From assembly GCF_002007215.1 (NCBI RefSeq), contig NZ_MUHX01000024.1, positions 1-40,309 on the forward strand: a stretch of 40,309 bases of DNA, given 5' to 3'. The notes beneath the pieces are model-generated. The model did not search any database. It was not told the DNA's origin and saw only the letters and a program-made list of their open reading frames with translations. The DNA is from Pyramidobacter sp. C12-8. Its GTDB lineage: Bacteria > Synergistota > Synergistia > Synergistales > Dethiosulfovibrionaceae. Below, in pieces: positions 6,629-15,570 of the stretch; the first letter of the stretch is position 1; the number at the start of each line of letters is the position of its first letter. The translations under genes were made by a program, and so were the position numbers.

Positions 6629-7879
6629 TCACAGGAATTCGGCGGGATCGACGATCTCGCCGGCGACCGCCGCGGCCGCTACGGCGGCGGGAGAACCGAG
6701 GTAGATGCGCGCCTCGGCGCTGCCCATGCGGCCGGGAAAGTTGCGGCTCGAAGAGCTGATGCAGTTTTCGCCTCCCGCGAGCATGCCCTCGTGCGTGCCG
6801 AGGCAGGCGGCGCAGCCGGGCGTGACGAACGTGGCGCCGGCTTCGACGAGCGTCTCCATGACGCCGCTTCTGACGGCTTCAAGCAGCACTTTGCGGCTGG
6901 CCGGCACGACGACGAAGCGCGTGCCGCGCGACACTTTCCGCCCCTTGACGACGCGCGCGGCAATTTCCAGATCCTCGAAGCGGCCGCCGGTGCAGGTGCC
7001 GAGGAAAGCCTGCTGGATCTTCACGCCGGCACAGTGCGAAACGGGATGCACGTTGTCGACGCTGTCCGGCTCGGCGATCTGCGGTTCGAACGCGCCGACG
7101 TCGAAACGGTGCACGGCGGAATAACGGTAATCGGAATCGGTCTCATACACCGTGTAGTCGTCGATACCAAGGCGCCTCATGTGCGCGAAGGTGACTTCGT
7201 CCGGCTGGATCCACGCCGTCTTGGCGCCGATCTCGGTGGTCATGTTGCACAGCGTCAGGCGTTCGCACAGCGGCATACGGCGCACGGCCTCGCCGCAGAA
7301 CTCGATCACCTTGTAGACGCCGTAATCCGCTCCCAGCGCGCCGATGACGTGCAGGATCGCGTCCTTGGCGAAGACTCCCTGGCGCGGCTCGCCGTCGAGG
7401 ACGATTTTGACCACTTCGGGCACGCGGAACCACAGCCGCCCGGAGATCAGGATCGCGGCCATGTCGGTGGCGCCGACGCCGGTGCCGAACGCTCCCAGCG
7501 CGCCGTGAGTGGTAGTGTGCGAGTCGGTGATCACCATCAGGCGGCCGGGGCGCGAAAAGCCCTTGTCCACGCAGATCTGGTGGCAGACGCCCTCGTTCAC
7601 GTCCATGAGATTGGCGATGCGCTGCGCCTCGCAGAACTCTCGGAACTGTTTCTGGTTGTCGGCCTGCTGGATCGACGAAGCCGGCGCGTAGTGGTCGAGA
7701 AACATCACCACGTTCTGCGGCGAATGGACGGCGACGCCGCCAATCTCGAAAAACGAGCGCACGGTCTGCAGATACAGATCGTTGATCCCGGCCACGTCGA
7801 CCGTGCAGTTGACGATCTCGCCCGCTGCGACGGACGCGCGTCCGGCGTGGGCGGCGAGGATTTTTTCCGTTGCGTGCAT
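6629..7879 (-). CDS. Aconitase-superfamily large subunit (LeuC-like; possible mesaconase large subunit)
   Basis: This 416-residue LeuC-family large subunit carries the [4Fe-4S] ligands in FLGTCTGGRFEDL and TPGCAACLGTHEG (Cys plus C-x-x-C). Family blocks such as ITDSHTTTHGALGAFGTGVG and SSSRNFPGRMGS are also present. The partner small subunit follows immediately. The enzyme would interconvert a hydroxy-di/tricarboxylate and its unsaturated acid. Specificity cannot be read from sequence alone; mesaconate/(S)-citramalate and cis-aconitate/citrate both suit the citDEF context. The ATG at 7879 has GGGGGGAGATGCTGCA in front and gives the usual family N-terminus; an in-frame start at 7912 is less well placed. 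A gap of 72 bases separates it from citF. Confidence 0.87.
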   Translation of the reverse strand: MHATEKILAAHAGRASVAAGEIVNCTVDVAGINDLYLQTVRSFFEIGGVAVHSPQNVVMFLDHYAPASSIQQADNQKQFREFCEAQRIANLMDVNEGVCHQICVDKGFSRPGRLMVITDSHTTTHGALGAFGTGVGATDMAAILISGRLWFRVPEVVKIVLDGEPRQGVFAKDAILHVIGALGADYGVYKVIEFCGEAVRRMPLCERLTLCNMTTEIGAKTAWIQPDEVTFAHMRRLGIDDYTVYETDSDYRYSAVHRFDVGAFEPQIAEPDSVDNVHPVSHCAGVKIQQAFLGTCTGGRFEDLEIAARVVKGRKVSRGTRFVVVPASRKVLLEAVRSGVMETLVEAGATFVTPGCAACLGTHEGMLAGGENCISSSSRNFPGRMGSAEARIYLGSPAAVAAAAVAGEIVDPAEFL

Positions 7880-7951
7880 TGCAGCATCTCCCCCCTGCGA
7901 TGTCTGTGACAATGCGGGCCGTCCCGGTCAAAAGGATCGCCCCGCGCGAAA

Positions 7952-9361
7952 TTATTTCACGTTCTTGATGCTGTCGATCTGAGTTCCGTCGCGGTATATG
8001 ACCTTCGCCACCTCGCGGGTCCCGCGCGCGGGGCGGTTGGGCACGCCGGTCAGCTTCTCGGCCATGGCTTTGAGGTCGTGGATGTCCACGATCGTGACGC
8101 CCGCTTCGGCCAGACGACCGCGCAGGGCCGCGCGGGCCGGATTGACGGCCACGCCCTTCTGGGTGACGAGCACGTCGACCGTGCGGCCGGGAGTGGAAAT
8201 CGTGGTGACGCGGTCGGTGACGATGGGCAGGCGGGCGCGGATCAGCGGCGCGACGACGATGCACAGTTTCGCCCCGGCGGCGACGTCGCTGTGGCCGCCG
8301 CTGCCGCCCATGATGAAACCGTTGGAATCGGTGTGCACGTTGACGTTGAAGTCGGTGTCGATCTCCGTCGCGCCGAGGATGGCCGCGTCGAGGCTGTCGA
8401 CGCAGCAGGACTTGGACGTAGGCGAGGCGTAGCGCGTCGCCGAAATTTCCACGTGACGCGGATCGTCGCGGATCGAGGCCACGGCGCCGAGGTCGAAGCA
8501 CTGCACGTCCATGATGGAGCGGAAGCAGCCGGCGTTCAGCATATCGACGATGGCGCTGGTGATGCCGCCGAGGGCGTAGCCGCCCTGAATTTTTTCAGCC
8601 AGCATCACGTCTTTGAGGAACGTGGCGGCAGCCAGCGAAGCTCCGCCCGCGCCCGTCTGGAAGGAAAACCCGTCTTTAAGCAGGCCGGAGGCGCGGATCA
8701 CGTCGACGGTAGTGCGCGCCATGGCGAGAGCGACGGGATCGCGGGTGATGCGCGTGGTGCCGGAAACGATGCCCCGCGGATCGCCGATGCTGTCCACGGG
8801 GACGACGCTGTCGACCCACTGCTCCTGGATCAGCGCGTCCTCGAGCGGGTACGGGACAAGGTTGTCGGTGACGACGATCGTATGCCGGGCGCAGCGCGCG
8901 TCGGCTTCGGCGTAGCCGAGGGAGCCGCAGGCGCTTTTGCCACGTTTGCCCGTGGCGTTGCCCATGGGATCGGCCGCGGGCGCGGCCACGAACGCCACGT
9001 CGATCGGCGTGACGCCGTTTTCGATGGCGCTCGGGCGGCCGCCGTGCGATCGGAAGACGACCGGCTCCTTCATGCCGCCCTCGGAGATGAAGCGACCGAC
9101 CTTGGCGCCCATGTAGTTGGTCTCGATGCGGCTGACGAGACCGCTTTTGACGTGATCGATAATGGAGCTCTGCACGTCGAACACGGAGCTGCTGTTGAGC
9201 GTCAGACCGCGGTAGCCCATGGCGGCCAGTTCGGCCAGGACCATGTTCATCACGCCGTCGCCGTTGCGCAGGTGATGATGGAACGAGATCCTCATGCCGT
9301 CTTTCAGCCCGGAGCGGAGGACGGCGTCTTTCAGAGTGGCGACGACTTTGCTGTCTTTCAT
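7952..9361 (-). CDS. citF: Citrate (or citramalate) lyase alpha subunit, CoA-transferase
   Basis: This 469-residue CitF-family protein exchanges the acetyl group on the lyase acyl carrier protein for the incoming hydroxy acid. Characteristic blocks are DGMRISFHHHLRNGDGVMN near the N-terminus, FVAAPAADPMGNATG, TDNLVPYPLED, SFQTGAGGASLAA, and HTDSNGFIMGGSGGHSDVAA near the end. Its ATG overlaps the citE stop by four bases (ATGA), and AGGAGGACGCGAAGA precedes it, so the subunits are translationally coupled. Length is slightly below the enterobacterial protein (about 510). Citramalate lyase of glutamate-fermenting clostridia is homologous, so the true substrate may be citramalate. Confidence 0.93.
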   Translation of the reverse strand: MKDSKVVATLKDAVLRSGLKDGMRISFHHHLRNGDGVMNMVLAELAAMGYRGLTLNSSSVFDVQSSIIDHVKSGLVSRIETNYMGAKVGRFISEGGMKEPVVFRSHGGRPSAIENGVTPIDVAFVAAPAADPMGNATGKRGKSACGSLGYAEADARCARHTIVVTDNLVPYPLEDALIQEQWVDSVVPVDSIGDPRGIVSGTTRITRDPVALAMARTTVDVIRASGLLKDGFSFQTGAGGASLAAATFLKDVMLAEKIQGGYALGGITSAIVDMLNAGCFRSIMDVQCFDLGAVASIRDDPRHVEISATRYASPTSKSCCVDSLDAAILGATEIDTDFNVNVHTDSNGFIMGGSGGHSDVAAGAKLCIVVAPLIRARLPIVTDRVTTISTPGRTVDVLVTQKGVAVNPARAALRGRLAEAGVTIVDIHDLKAMAEKLTGVPNRPARGTREVAKVIYRDGTQIDSIKNVK

Positions 9362-10236
9362 TCTTCGCGTCCTCCTTTGGCGATGGCTTCGGCCATGGCG
9401 ATGGTCTGCTCGGCGCGCGCGACGATCGGCTTGTCGATCATCTTGCCGTACAGCGAGACGGCGCCGCGCCCCTGCTCCTTGGCCTGGCGGATGGCGGCGA
9501 GCACTTCGCGGGCGTAGTCGATCTCCTTCTGTGTCGGGCTGAACGCCTCGTTGACGGCGCGCACGTGGCGCGGCGAGATCACGGCCTTGCCGCTGAATCC
9601 CATGCTGCGCGCGAACCGCGCGTCCCTGGCGGCGCCTTCGTCGTCGTTGACGTCGGTGAACGGCGTGTCGTAGACGTCGATCCCGGCGGCGCGGGCGGCC
9701 GAAACCATGCGGCTGCGCGCGTAGAAGATCTCCGTTCCTTCCTTGGTGCGGGGGCAGCGCAGGTCGGCGGTCAGGTCTTCGGCGCCGAGGAAGATCGCCG
9801 CCACGCGCGGCGAAGCCGAAGCGACGGCGTAGGCGTTTTCCAGCCCGCGCGCCGTCTCGATCAGCGGGATCAGCTTCACGGTCCCGGCGGGAAGTCCGTG
9901 TCGTTTTTCCACTTCGGCCATGTAGGCGTCGAGCGTCGCGACGTCTTCCGCGCCGCCGACTTTGGCGGGCATGATCAAGTCGGGACGCAGCGGCACGATC
10001 TCGTCGAGGTCGGCCTGCCAGTACGGCGTGTCGAGCGAGTTGATGCGCACGGTCAGTTCGACGTTTTCGAAGCCGAGCGCTTCGATGGCGTTGCGCACGA
10101 GGATGCGGGCGGCGTCTTTCTGGTCCGGCGCGACGGCATCCTCGAGGTCGAGGATGACGTTGTCGGCGCCGAGCGCGTCGCCGTTGACGATGATGTTGGG
10201 CGTGTTGCCCGGCAGGAACAGCATGGAACGGCGCAT
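9358..10236 (-). CDS. citE: Citrate (or citramalate) lyase beta subunit, acyl-CoA lyase
   Basis: This 292-residue protein belongs to the HpcH/HpaI-CitE TIM-barrel family. Visible blocks are RRSMLFLPGNTPN, NVILDLEDAVAPDQKD, VRINSLDTPYW, LIMPAKVGG, KLIPLIETARGLENA, IFLGAEDLTADL and GFSGKAVISPRHV. It splits the (citryl or citramalyl) carrier-protein thioester, giving oxaloacetate or pyruvate and leaving acetyl on the carrier. The ATG lies directly after the citD stop codon, and citD's own 3' end supplies GGAGGAGGAAAAGTAA as ribosome site. Length is normal for the family. Confidence 0.94.
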   Translation of the reverse strand: MRRSMLFLPGNTPNIIVNGDALGADNVILDLEDAVAPDQKDAARILVRNAIEALGFENVELTVRINSLDTPYWQADLDEIVPLRPDLIMPAKVGGAEDVATLDAYMAEVEKRHGLPAGTVKLIPLIETARGLENAYAVASASPRVAAIFLGAEDLTADLRCPRTKEGTEIFYARSRMVSAARAAGIDVYDTPFTDVNDDEGAARDARFARSMGFSGKAVISPRHVRAVNEAFSPTQKEIDYAREVLAAIRQAKEQGRGAVSLYGKMIDKPIVARAEQTIAMAEAIAKGGREE

Positions 10237-10506
10237 TTACTTTTCCTCCTCCGCCGCGCGTTTGATCGCGGTCTCCACGCGGGCGCGGATCGTGCAGTCA
10301 AGCGCGCCGCGATCGACGACGCGCAGCGACGCGTTTTCCACCGCGAACTCCTTCAGCACCTCGCGCACGGTCTTCTCGATCGAAGCGCCGAACTGCGCCG
10401 TCACGACCGATTCCAGTTCGACGGCAACGCCGCGCCCCGGTTCGATCTCCACCAGCGCATCGCTCGATTCCAGCGTGCCGGCAACGGCTTTTCTCCTGAT
10501 CTCCAA
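10237..10506 (-). CDS. citD: Citrate (or citramalate) lyase gamma subunit, acyl carrier protein
   Basis: This 89-residue CitD homologue carries AVAGTLESSDALVEIEP at the N-terminus. The Ser in TLESSD corresponds to the residue that bears the phosphoribosyl-dephospho-CoA prosthetic group in known CitD. A TTG start at 10506 is chosen: GGGAGGG lies about 7 bases upstream, and the resulting MEIRRKAVAGTLES aligns with the known CitD N-terminus. An ATG a few bases upstream is in another frame. It is the first gene of the citDEF-leuCD operon. The ligase and prosthetic-group genes (citC, citX, citG) are not in the window and must be elsewhere if the complex is active. Confidence 0.92.
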   Translation of the reverse strand: MEIRRKAVAGTLESSDALVEIEPGRGVAVELESVVTAQFGASIEKTVREVLKEFAVENASLRVVDRGALDCTIRARVETAIKRAAEEEK

Positions 10507-10663
10507 ACGGCATCCCTCCCTGTCAAAAAAACGAAGCGGCCCTTCTTCAGCGCCGACGGATCATCCGAATCGTTTTTATTCTAGCACGGGCGCTCCGTCT
10601 GTAAACGATGTTTTTCGTCAGTCGTTGAGAAACAAAAATACGGCATTTCCGAAGAGTTTCGTG

Positions 10664-10669
10664 TATAAT
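10664..10669 (+). promoter_or_regulatory. -10 element for the malic enzyme operon
   Basis: A perfect TATAAT lies 65 bases upstream of the malic enzyme ribosome site, inside the 227-base divergent region shared with citD. No good -35 is seen 16-18 bases upstream, so an activator may be needed. The divergent layout suggests shared control. Confidence 0.45.
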
Positions 10670-10733
10670 AGAAAAAATTATAACGTTTTGTTTACAGCAG
10701 TCTATGCTCCACATTCAAAAGGAGGAGTTCTCA

Positions 10734-11912
10734 ATGGCAGAAAAAACGATTTACGAAATCGCGCTGGAGCGCCACAAGGAAACCGTGGGCAAGTTCGCCA
10801 TGGTCAGCAAGATGCCCGTCACCAACATGCAGGAACTGGCCGTGGCCTACACGCCCGGCGTCGCCGAACCGTGCCGCGTCATCAACAAAAAGCCGGAAGA
10901 AGTTTACACTTACACGTCCAAGAGCAACGTCGTCGCCGTCGTCAGCGACGGCAGCGCCGTGCTCGGTCTCGGCAACATCGGCGCCAAGGCCGCCATCCCC
11001 GTGATGGAAGGCAAGTGCTGTCTCTTCAAGAACTTCGCGGGCATCGACGCGATCCCCATCTGCATCGAGACGCAGGACACCGAAGAGATCATCGGCATCG
11101 TCAAGAACATCACCGCCACGCTCGGCGGCATCAACCTGGAAGACATCGCCGCGCCGCGCTGTTTCGAGATCGAGGACCGTCTCAAGGCCGTCTGCGACAT
11201 CCCCGTCTTCCACGACGACCAGCACGGCACCGCCGTGATCCTGCTCAGCGCCGTGATCAACGCGCTCAAAGTCGTGGGCAAGAAGATCGGCGACGTGAAG
11301 ATCATCCTCAACGGCGCCGGAGCGGCCGGCACGGCCATCAGCAAGATGCTGACGCTGGCCGGGGCGAAGAACATCGTCGCCCTCGACAGCAAGGGGGCTC
11401 TGTCCGACGACATGGAGCTCGCCCCCGCCAAGCTCGCGCTCGCCAAGATCACCAATCCGAATCACGAAAAAGGCCAGCTGGCCGACGTGATCAAAGGTGC
11501 CGACATCTTCCTCGGCACCTCCGTCGGCGGCGCGCTCAAGGCAGAGATGGTCAAGACCATGGCGCCGAAGGCGATCATCTTCGCCATGGCCAACCCCGTG
11601 CCGGAGATCTTCCCCGACGAAGCCAAGGCCGCCGGCGCGATGGTCGTCGGCACCGGGCGCTCGGATTTTCCCAACCAGGTCAACAACTGCCTCGGCTTCC
11701 CCGGCATCTTCCGCGGCGCGCTCGACTGCCGCGCCACGCAGATCAACGACGAAATGCAGCTGGCCGCCGCCTATGCGCTGGCCGCGCTGATCCCCGACGA
11801 AGAACTGACGCCCGACCATATCATCGCCGACTCGTTCGACAAGCGCGTCGTGCCTGCGGTGGCGAAAGCCGTGGCCGACGCCGCCCGCAAGACCGGCGTG
11901 GCGCGGCTGTAA
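10734..11912 (+). CDS. NAD(P)-dependent malic enzyme (short form)
   Basis: This 392-residue protein would catalyse oxidative decarboxylation of malate to pyruvate in the cytosol. Family signatures are TNMQELAVAYTPGVAEP, VSDGSAVLGLGNIG, FAGIDAIPICIETQD, INLEDIAAPRCFEIE and PVFHDDQHGTA. A Rossmann motif (NGAGAAGTAI) follows, then FAMANPVPEIFPDEA and RATQINDEMQLAAAYALA. It lacks the C-terminal phosphotransacetylase-like domain of E. coli MaeB. The start at 10734 has CAAAAGGAGGAGTTCTCA in front. It lies upstream of a 2-hydroxycarboxylate transporter in the same direction, so imported malate, or oxaloacetate reduced to malate, would be turned into pyruvate. Confidence 0.94.
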   Translation: MAEKTIYEIALERHKETVGKFAMVSKMPVTNMQELAVAYTPGVAEPCRVINKKPEEVYTYTSKSNVVAVVSDGSAVLGLGNIGAKAAIPVMEGKCCLFKNFAGIDAIPICIETQDTEEIIGIVKNITATLGGINLEDIAAPRCFEIEDRLKAVCDIPVFHDDQHGTAVILLSAVINALKVVGKKIGDVKIILNGAGAAGTAISKMLTLAGAKNIVALDSKGALSDDMELAPAKLALAKITNPNHEKGQLADVIKGADIFLGTSVGGALKAEMVKTMAPKAIIFAMANPVPEIFPDEAKAAGAMVVGTGRSDFPNQVNNCLGFPGIFRGALDCRATQINDEMQLAAAYALAALIPDEELTPDHIIADSFDKRVVPAVAKAVADAARKTGVARL

Positions 11913-11940
11913 AAACTTTTCCATCCCCTATGGTTGTACC

Positions 11941-11976
11941 GGCGCGGCGTCGCTCGGGCCGAGCCGACGTCGCGCC
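11941..11976 (+). terminator. Stem-loop between malic enzyme and transporter genes
   Basis: GGCGCGGCGTCG (11941-11952) pairs with CGACGTCGCGCC (11965-11976) with one wobble. The loop itself can form CTCGG/CCGAG. GCGAAAAATTTT follows. The T run is short, so it may reduce readthrough or protect RNA rather than fully terminate. Confidence 0.5.
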
Positions 11977-12012
11977 GCGAAAAATTTTCCGTTCTGAGGA
12001 GGAATTCCACAA

Positions 12013-13311
12013 ATGTCTGAAGAAAGCAAAAGCCTCAGGCTGTTCAACATGCCCTGGCAGATCTTCGCCGTCTTCGCGGCCATCGTCCTTGTGGCGACGT
12101 ATATGGGCGTGCTGCCCAAAGGCATGATCGGCGCCTTTCCGTTCATGATCGTCGTCGGCGCCGTTCTCAACGAGATCGGCAACCGTTGCCCGATCGTCAA
12201 CACCTACCTCGGCGGCGGCGCCATCGTCATCATTTTCGGCATGGCGACACTCTGTTATTATCATCTCATTCCCGACGCGACCGTCAAGATCGTCACGAAC
12301 TTCATGAAAGGCGAAGGCTTCCTCGACTTCTACATCGCCGCGCTGATCTGCGGCTCGATCCTCGGCATGAACCGCGATCTGCTGATCCGCGCCGCGATCC
12401 GCTATCTGCCCGCCATCGTCGGCGGCGTCGCCGTAGCGATCGGCCTGGCCGGGCTGGTCGGCGAACTGACCGGTTACGGCGCCAAGCAGGCCATCCTTTA
12501 CATCGCCGTGCCGATCATGGGCGGCGGCATGGGCGCCGGCGCGGTGCCGCTGTCGAAGATCTTCGGCGAGACGCTGGCGCAGAAACCCGAAGACATCATC
12601 AACATCATGATCCCCGCCGTCGCCCTCGGCAACGCCATGGCCATCGTCGCCGGCGGGCTGCTCAGCAAACTCGGCAAGTCGTTCCCCTGCCTCACCGGCA
12701 ACGGCGATCTGCTCATCACCAAGGGCGCCGACGACGCCATTCAAGCCGACGAAGAATTTCTCAAAAAGCGCGATGCCATCAGCCTGACGGTCATGGGCGT
12801 CGGCCTGCTGCTGGCGACGGCATTCTTCGCCTGGGGACGCATCGTCGCGTTCTTCATTCCCAAGATCCACAGCTACGCCTGGATGATCATCTCCGTCGCC
12901 GTCGTCAAGGCGCTGGGGATTCTTCCCCAGTATTACGAGATCTGCTGCTACCAGTGGTTCCAGTTCGTCATGAAGAACCTCACGGCCGTCCTGCTCGCCG
13001 GCATCGGCGTGGCTTACACCGACCTCGGCCAGATCATTTCCGCCTTCTCCGGCCAGTACCTGTTGCTCGTCGGCGTGACGGTGTTCGGTGCCATCATCGG
13101 TTCAGGCCTCGTCGGTCGCCTCGTCGGCTTTTATCCCGTTGAGTCGGCCATCACCGCCGGGCTCTGCATGGCCAATATGGGCGGCACGGGCGACGTGGCC
13201 GTCCTTTCCGCGGCCCATCGCATGGAACTGATGCCCTTCGCGCAGATCTCCTCCCGCATCGGCGGCGCCTTCATGCTGATCCTCGCCAGCGTGCTGCTGC
13301 AGATCATTTAA
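12013..13311 (+). CDS. 2-hydroxycarboxylate transporter (CitS/CimH family)
   Basis: This 432-residue polytopic membrane protein is of the 2HCT family, sodium- or proton-coupled carriers of citrate, malate and related hydroxy acids. The family's glycine-rich loop motifs are visible as PIMGGGMGAGAVPLS mid-protein and CMANMGGTGDVAVLSAAHRM near the C-terminus, where the substrate-binding Arg equivalent is expected. About eleven hydrophobic segments are seen. It begins MSEESKSLRLFNMPW; GAGGAGGAATTCCACAA precedes the ATG. With malic enzyme just upstream and citDEF divergent, it is the probable substrate entry point; citrate, malate or citramalate cannot be distinguished. Confidence 0.92.
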   Translation: MSEESKSLRLFNMPWQIFAVFAAIVLVATYMGVLPKGMIGAFPFMIVVGAVLNEIGNRCPIVNTYLGGGAIVIIFGMATLCYYHLIPDATVKIVTNFMKGEGFLDFYIAALICGSILGMNRDLLIRAAIRYLPAIVGGVAVAIGLAGLVGELTGYGAKQAILYIAVPIMGGGMGAGAVPLSKIFGETLAQKPEDIINIMIPAVALGNAMAIVAGGLLSKLGKSFPCLTGNGDLLITKGADDAIQADEEFLKKRDAISLTVMGVGLLLATAFFAWGRIVAFFIPKIHSYAWMIISVAVVKALGILPQYYEICCYQWFQFVMKNLTAVLLAGIGVAYTDLGQIISAFSGQYLLLVGVTVFGAIIGSGLVGRLVGFYPVESAITAGLCMANMGGTGDVAVLSAAHRMELMPFAQISSRIGGAFMLILASVLLQII

Positions 13312-13388
13312 TGCGTAGAGTAGTGAAAGCGGAGAAAATTAAACAAAAGATGCCATCAAGTCACAAAGGGAAACGAATGAAATAACAA

Positions 13389-13430
13389 GCCCCCCTGACA
13401 GCCCAGTTGCCATCAGGGGGGCGTTTGTAA
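13389..13430 (+). terminator. Terminator after the transporter gene
   Basis: GCCCCCCTGA (13389-13398) pairs perfectly with TCAGGGGGGC (13413-13422), followed by GTTTGTAA. The parS palindrome begins at the next base. Confidence 0.7.
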
Positions 13431-13446
13431 TGTTCCACGTGGAACA
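13431..13446. other. parS site 1 (ParB-binding palindrome)
   Basis: TGTTCCACGTGGAACA is a perfect 16-bp palindrome identical to a known form of the chromosomal ParB-binding site parS (consensus TGTTNCACGTGNAACA). It lies between a terminator and the end of the TRAP permease gene. Two further exact copies lie at 23550 and 36372. Confidence 0.88.
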
Positions 13447-13569
13447 TTTTCGATCAATGAAGATCCATCAGTTTTTTCGCGTTTTATACCGCGCACCAAT
13501 TCCTTTCGGATGCTATGCCACGTTTTCAACGAGGCTGTGAGCCGACCGCGAGTGACAATTTTTACCGTC

Positions 13570-15513
13570 TCAGACCGAGGCGTTCGGACTCGTTCTGCCC
13601 CTAGTCGCCAGCCAAAGGAGAACGAGGGCCGCCAGGCCCACCGCGTCGCTCAGAGTGCCGGGATAAAGCAGAGCCAGGGAGCCGACCAGCGCCAGAAGGC
13701 GTTCATACCAGCGCAGCGGCGCCATGAAAAAGTTCTCGGTGAAGCAGGACAGCAGGAACACGCCCACTACGGCGGAAATCATCGCCTGGAACGTGACGAA
13801 CCAGTTCGTGACGTTGGTCAGCAGGATCTCGGGAGCCAGCACGAAGATGAACGGCACGATAAAACCCGGCAGAGCCAGCTTGACGCCGGTAAAAGCCGTC
13901 CGGTTGGGATCGGCGTTGGCCAGGCCGGCAGCCGTGTAGGCGCCCACGCAGACCGGCGGCGTCACCGACGAGAGGACGGCGTAAAAAAACACGAACATAT
14001 GCGCGTCCAAACCTCTTACGCCGAGCAGAGTCAAGGCGGGGGCCGCCACAGCGCTGGCCATGACGTAGCTCGCCGTCGTCGGCATGCCCATGCCGAGCAG
14101 CGTCGCGATCAGCAGCGTCACGCACATGGTCAGGACCAAATGTCCCCGCGTCAGCGCCAGCACGGCATCGCCGATGCGCAGGGCCACGCCCGTGGCGCCC
14201 ATCATGCCGATGACGTTGCCGACGATGATGCAGGCCATGGCGACCGAAAGGGCGCCCAGCGAACCGTCTTTCAGCGTGTTGACGAACGTCGTCAGGTCCA
14301 TGCGGTCGGATTTCTTCACGAAGCTCAGCAGCACGCAGCAGCCGATGCCCCAGCAGCCGGAATAGAGCGGATTGTACCCCTTGACCAGGAAGTAGACGAT
14401 CACGAACAGAGGGATCGCTTTGTAGCCGCTCTTGACCAGGACTTCTCCGGCCCGGGGGAGCGTCTCCTTCGGCAGCCCTTTCAGGCCGAGGCGCGAAGCC
14501 TCGAGGCTGAGCGAACACCAGATGCCCCAGAAGTACAGCAGAGCGGGAACGATCGCGCAGAGCAGAACCTGAGTGTAGGGAATGTTCAGCGTATCGGCGA
14601 TGATGAACGCTGCGGCTCCCATGACGGGAGGCATGATCTGCCCGCCGGTGGAGGCGGCCGCTTCGACGGCGCCGGCAAAGTGCGGTTCGTAGCCGATGCT
14701 TTTCATCAGAGGGATCGTGAAGGCGCCCGTCGTCGCCACGTTGGCCGACGTGCTGCCGCTGATCGTGCCCATCAGAGCGCTGGAGAGCACGGAGATCTTG
14801 GCGGGGCCGCCCTTCAGATGCCCTGTCAAGGCCATGGAAATGTCGTTGAAGAAATCCGACGTCTTCGTGGACGTCAAAAAGGCGCCGAAGAGCACGAACA
14901 GGTAAATGTACGTGGCCGAAACGCCCGTCACCAAACCGAAGAGGCCGTCCGTCGTCAGATAGAGCTCTTCGATGATGCGCGGGACCGACAGGCCGAAGTG
15001 TTGAATGGGGCCGGGCATCGAGCGCCCGAAGTAGGCAAACAGCAAAAACAGGAAGCAGAAGATCGGCAGCGGCCAGCCAAGCACGCGCCGCCCAGCGATA
15101 AACACCAGCGCGGTGAAGACGCCGCCAAGCCAGAGCTCGTAGCTGTAAACTTCACCGGCGCGAGTGGCGATGCTTTCATACGCGAAGAACACGTAAAGAG
15201 CGCAGGCGCCCGACGCGATCGCAAAGATCCAGTCAAGAGCCGTGGCGCGGTCGCGCGGCGATCTTTTCGCGGCCGGGTAAAGCAGGAAAATCATGGGAAG
15301 AATGAAAGCGACGTGAAAACTGCGCTGCTGCATCGTCGGCAGCACGCCGAAAAAGGCGGTGTAAAGCTGAAAGACCGCCAACGCGACGGCCAGGACCGTG
15401 ATCAGCGTACCCATCGCTCCCGTGAAGGTACGGCGTTTGCCCGTTTTTTTCTGAAGCTGCCGAGCCTGAACGTTGGCGTCGGCAACGCTCTGGGCTGAAA
15501 TGCGCGTCGTCAT
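13570..15513 (-). CDS. TRAP transporter fused permease (DctQM fusion), TAXI type
   Basis: This 647-residue membrane protein fuses the small (4-helix) and large (12-helix) TRAP subunits. It has N-terminal hydrophobic segments and then the large-subunit signatures GTISGSTSANVATTGAFTIP, EAAASTGGQIMPPVMGAAAF, GMGMPTTASYV and TPPVCVGAYTAAGLA. Together with the binding protein encoded just upstream it would import an organic or amino acid with sodium; the substrate is unknown. The ATG at 15513 is preferred over an in-frame upstream start because GACGAGGGGGATTTTTCTCG precedes it. A terminator-like hairpin separates the two genes and may lower permease expression relative to the binding protein. Confidence 0.93.
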   Translation of the reverse strand: MTTRISAQSVADANVQARQLQKKTGKRRTFTGAMGTLITVLAVALAVFQLYTAFFGVLPTMQQRSFHVAFILPMIFLLYPAAKRSPRDRATALDWIFAIASGACALYVFFAYESIATRAGEVYSYELWLGGVFTALVFIAGRRVLGWPLPIFCFLFLLFAYFGRSMPGPIQHFGLSVPRIIEELYLTTDGLFGLVTGVSATYIYLFVLFGAFLTSTKTSDFFNDISMALTGHLKGGPAKISVLSSALMGTISGSTSANVATTGAFTIPLMKSIGYEPHFAGAVEAAASTGGQIMPPVMGAAAFIIADTLNIPYTQVLLCAIVPALLYFWGIWCSLSLEASRLGLKGLPKETLPRAGEVLVKSGYKAIPLFVIVYFLVKGYNPLYSGCWGIGCCVLLSFVKKSDRMDLTTFVNTLKDGSLGALSVAMACIIVGNVIGMMGATGVALRIGDAVLALTRGHLVLTMCVTLLIATLLGMGMPTTASYVMASAVAAPALTLLGVRGLDAHMFVFFYAVLSSVTPPVCVGAYTAAGLANADPNRTAFTGVKLALPGFIVPFIFVLAPEILLTNVTNWFVTFQAMISAVVGVFLLSCFTENFFMAPLRWYERLLALVGSLALLYPGTLSDAVGLAALVLLWLATRGRTSPNASV

Positions 15514-15570
15514 CGAGAAAAATCCCCCTCGTCTCAAAAACACATATTTTATAAAAGGCCAAGGACCGTG

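Noticed and set aside
6111-7879. LeuC/LeuD-like pair as true leucine-biosynthesis isopropylmalate isomerase
   Set aside because: No leuA, leuB or other leucine genes are present, and the genes are in one operon with citDEF. The assignment is left open as mesaconase/aconitase-like.
8445-8462. Sequence with CCACGTG inside citF, considered as a fourth parS
   Set aside because: Only the central CCACGTG and a few other bases agree (about 10 of 16), and it is not palindromic. It is coding sequence.
13510-15498. Plus-strand open frame of 662 codons over the TRAP permease
   Set aside because: Antisense to a clear fused TRAP permease; composition is Arg/His/Gln/Asp-rich and matches no fold.
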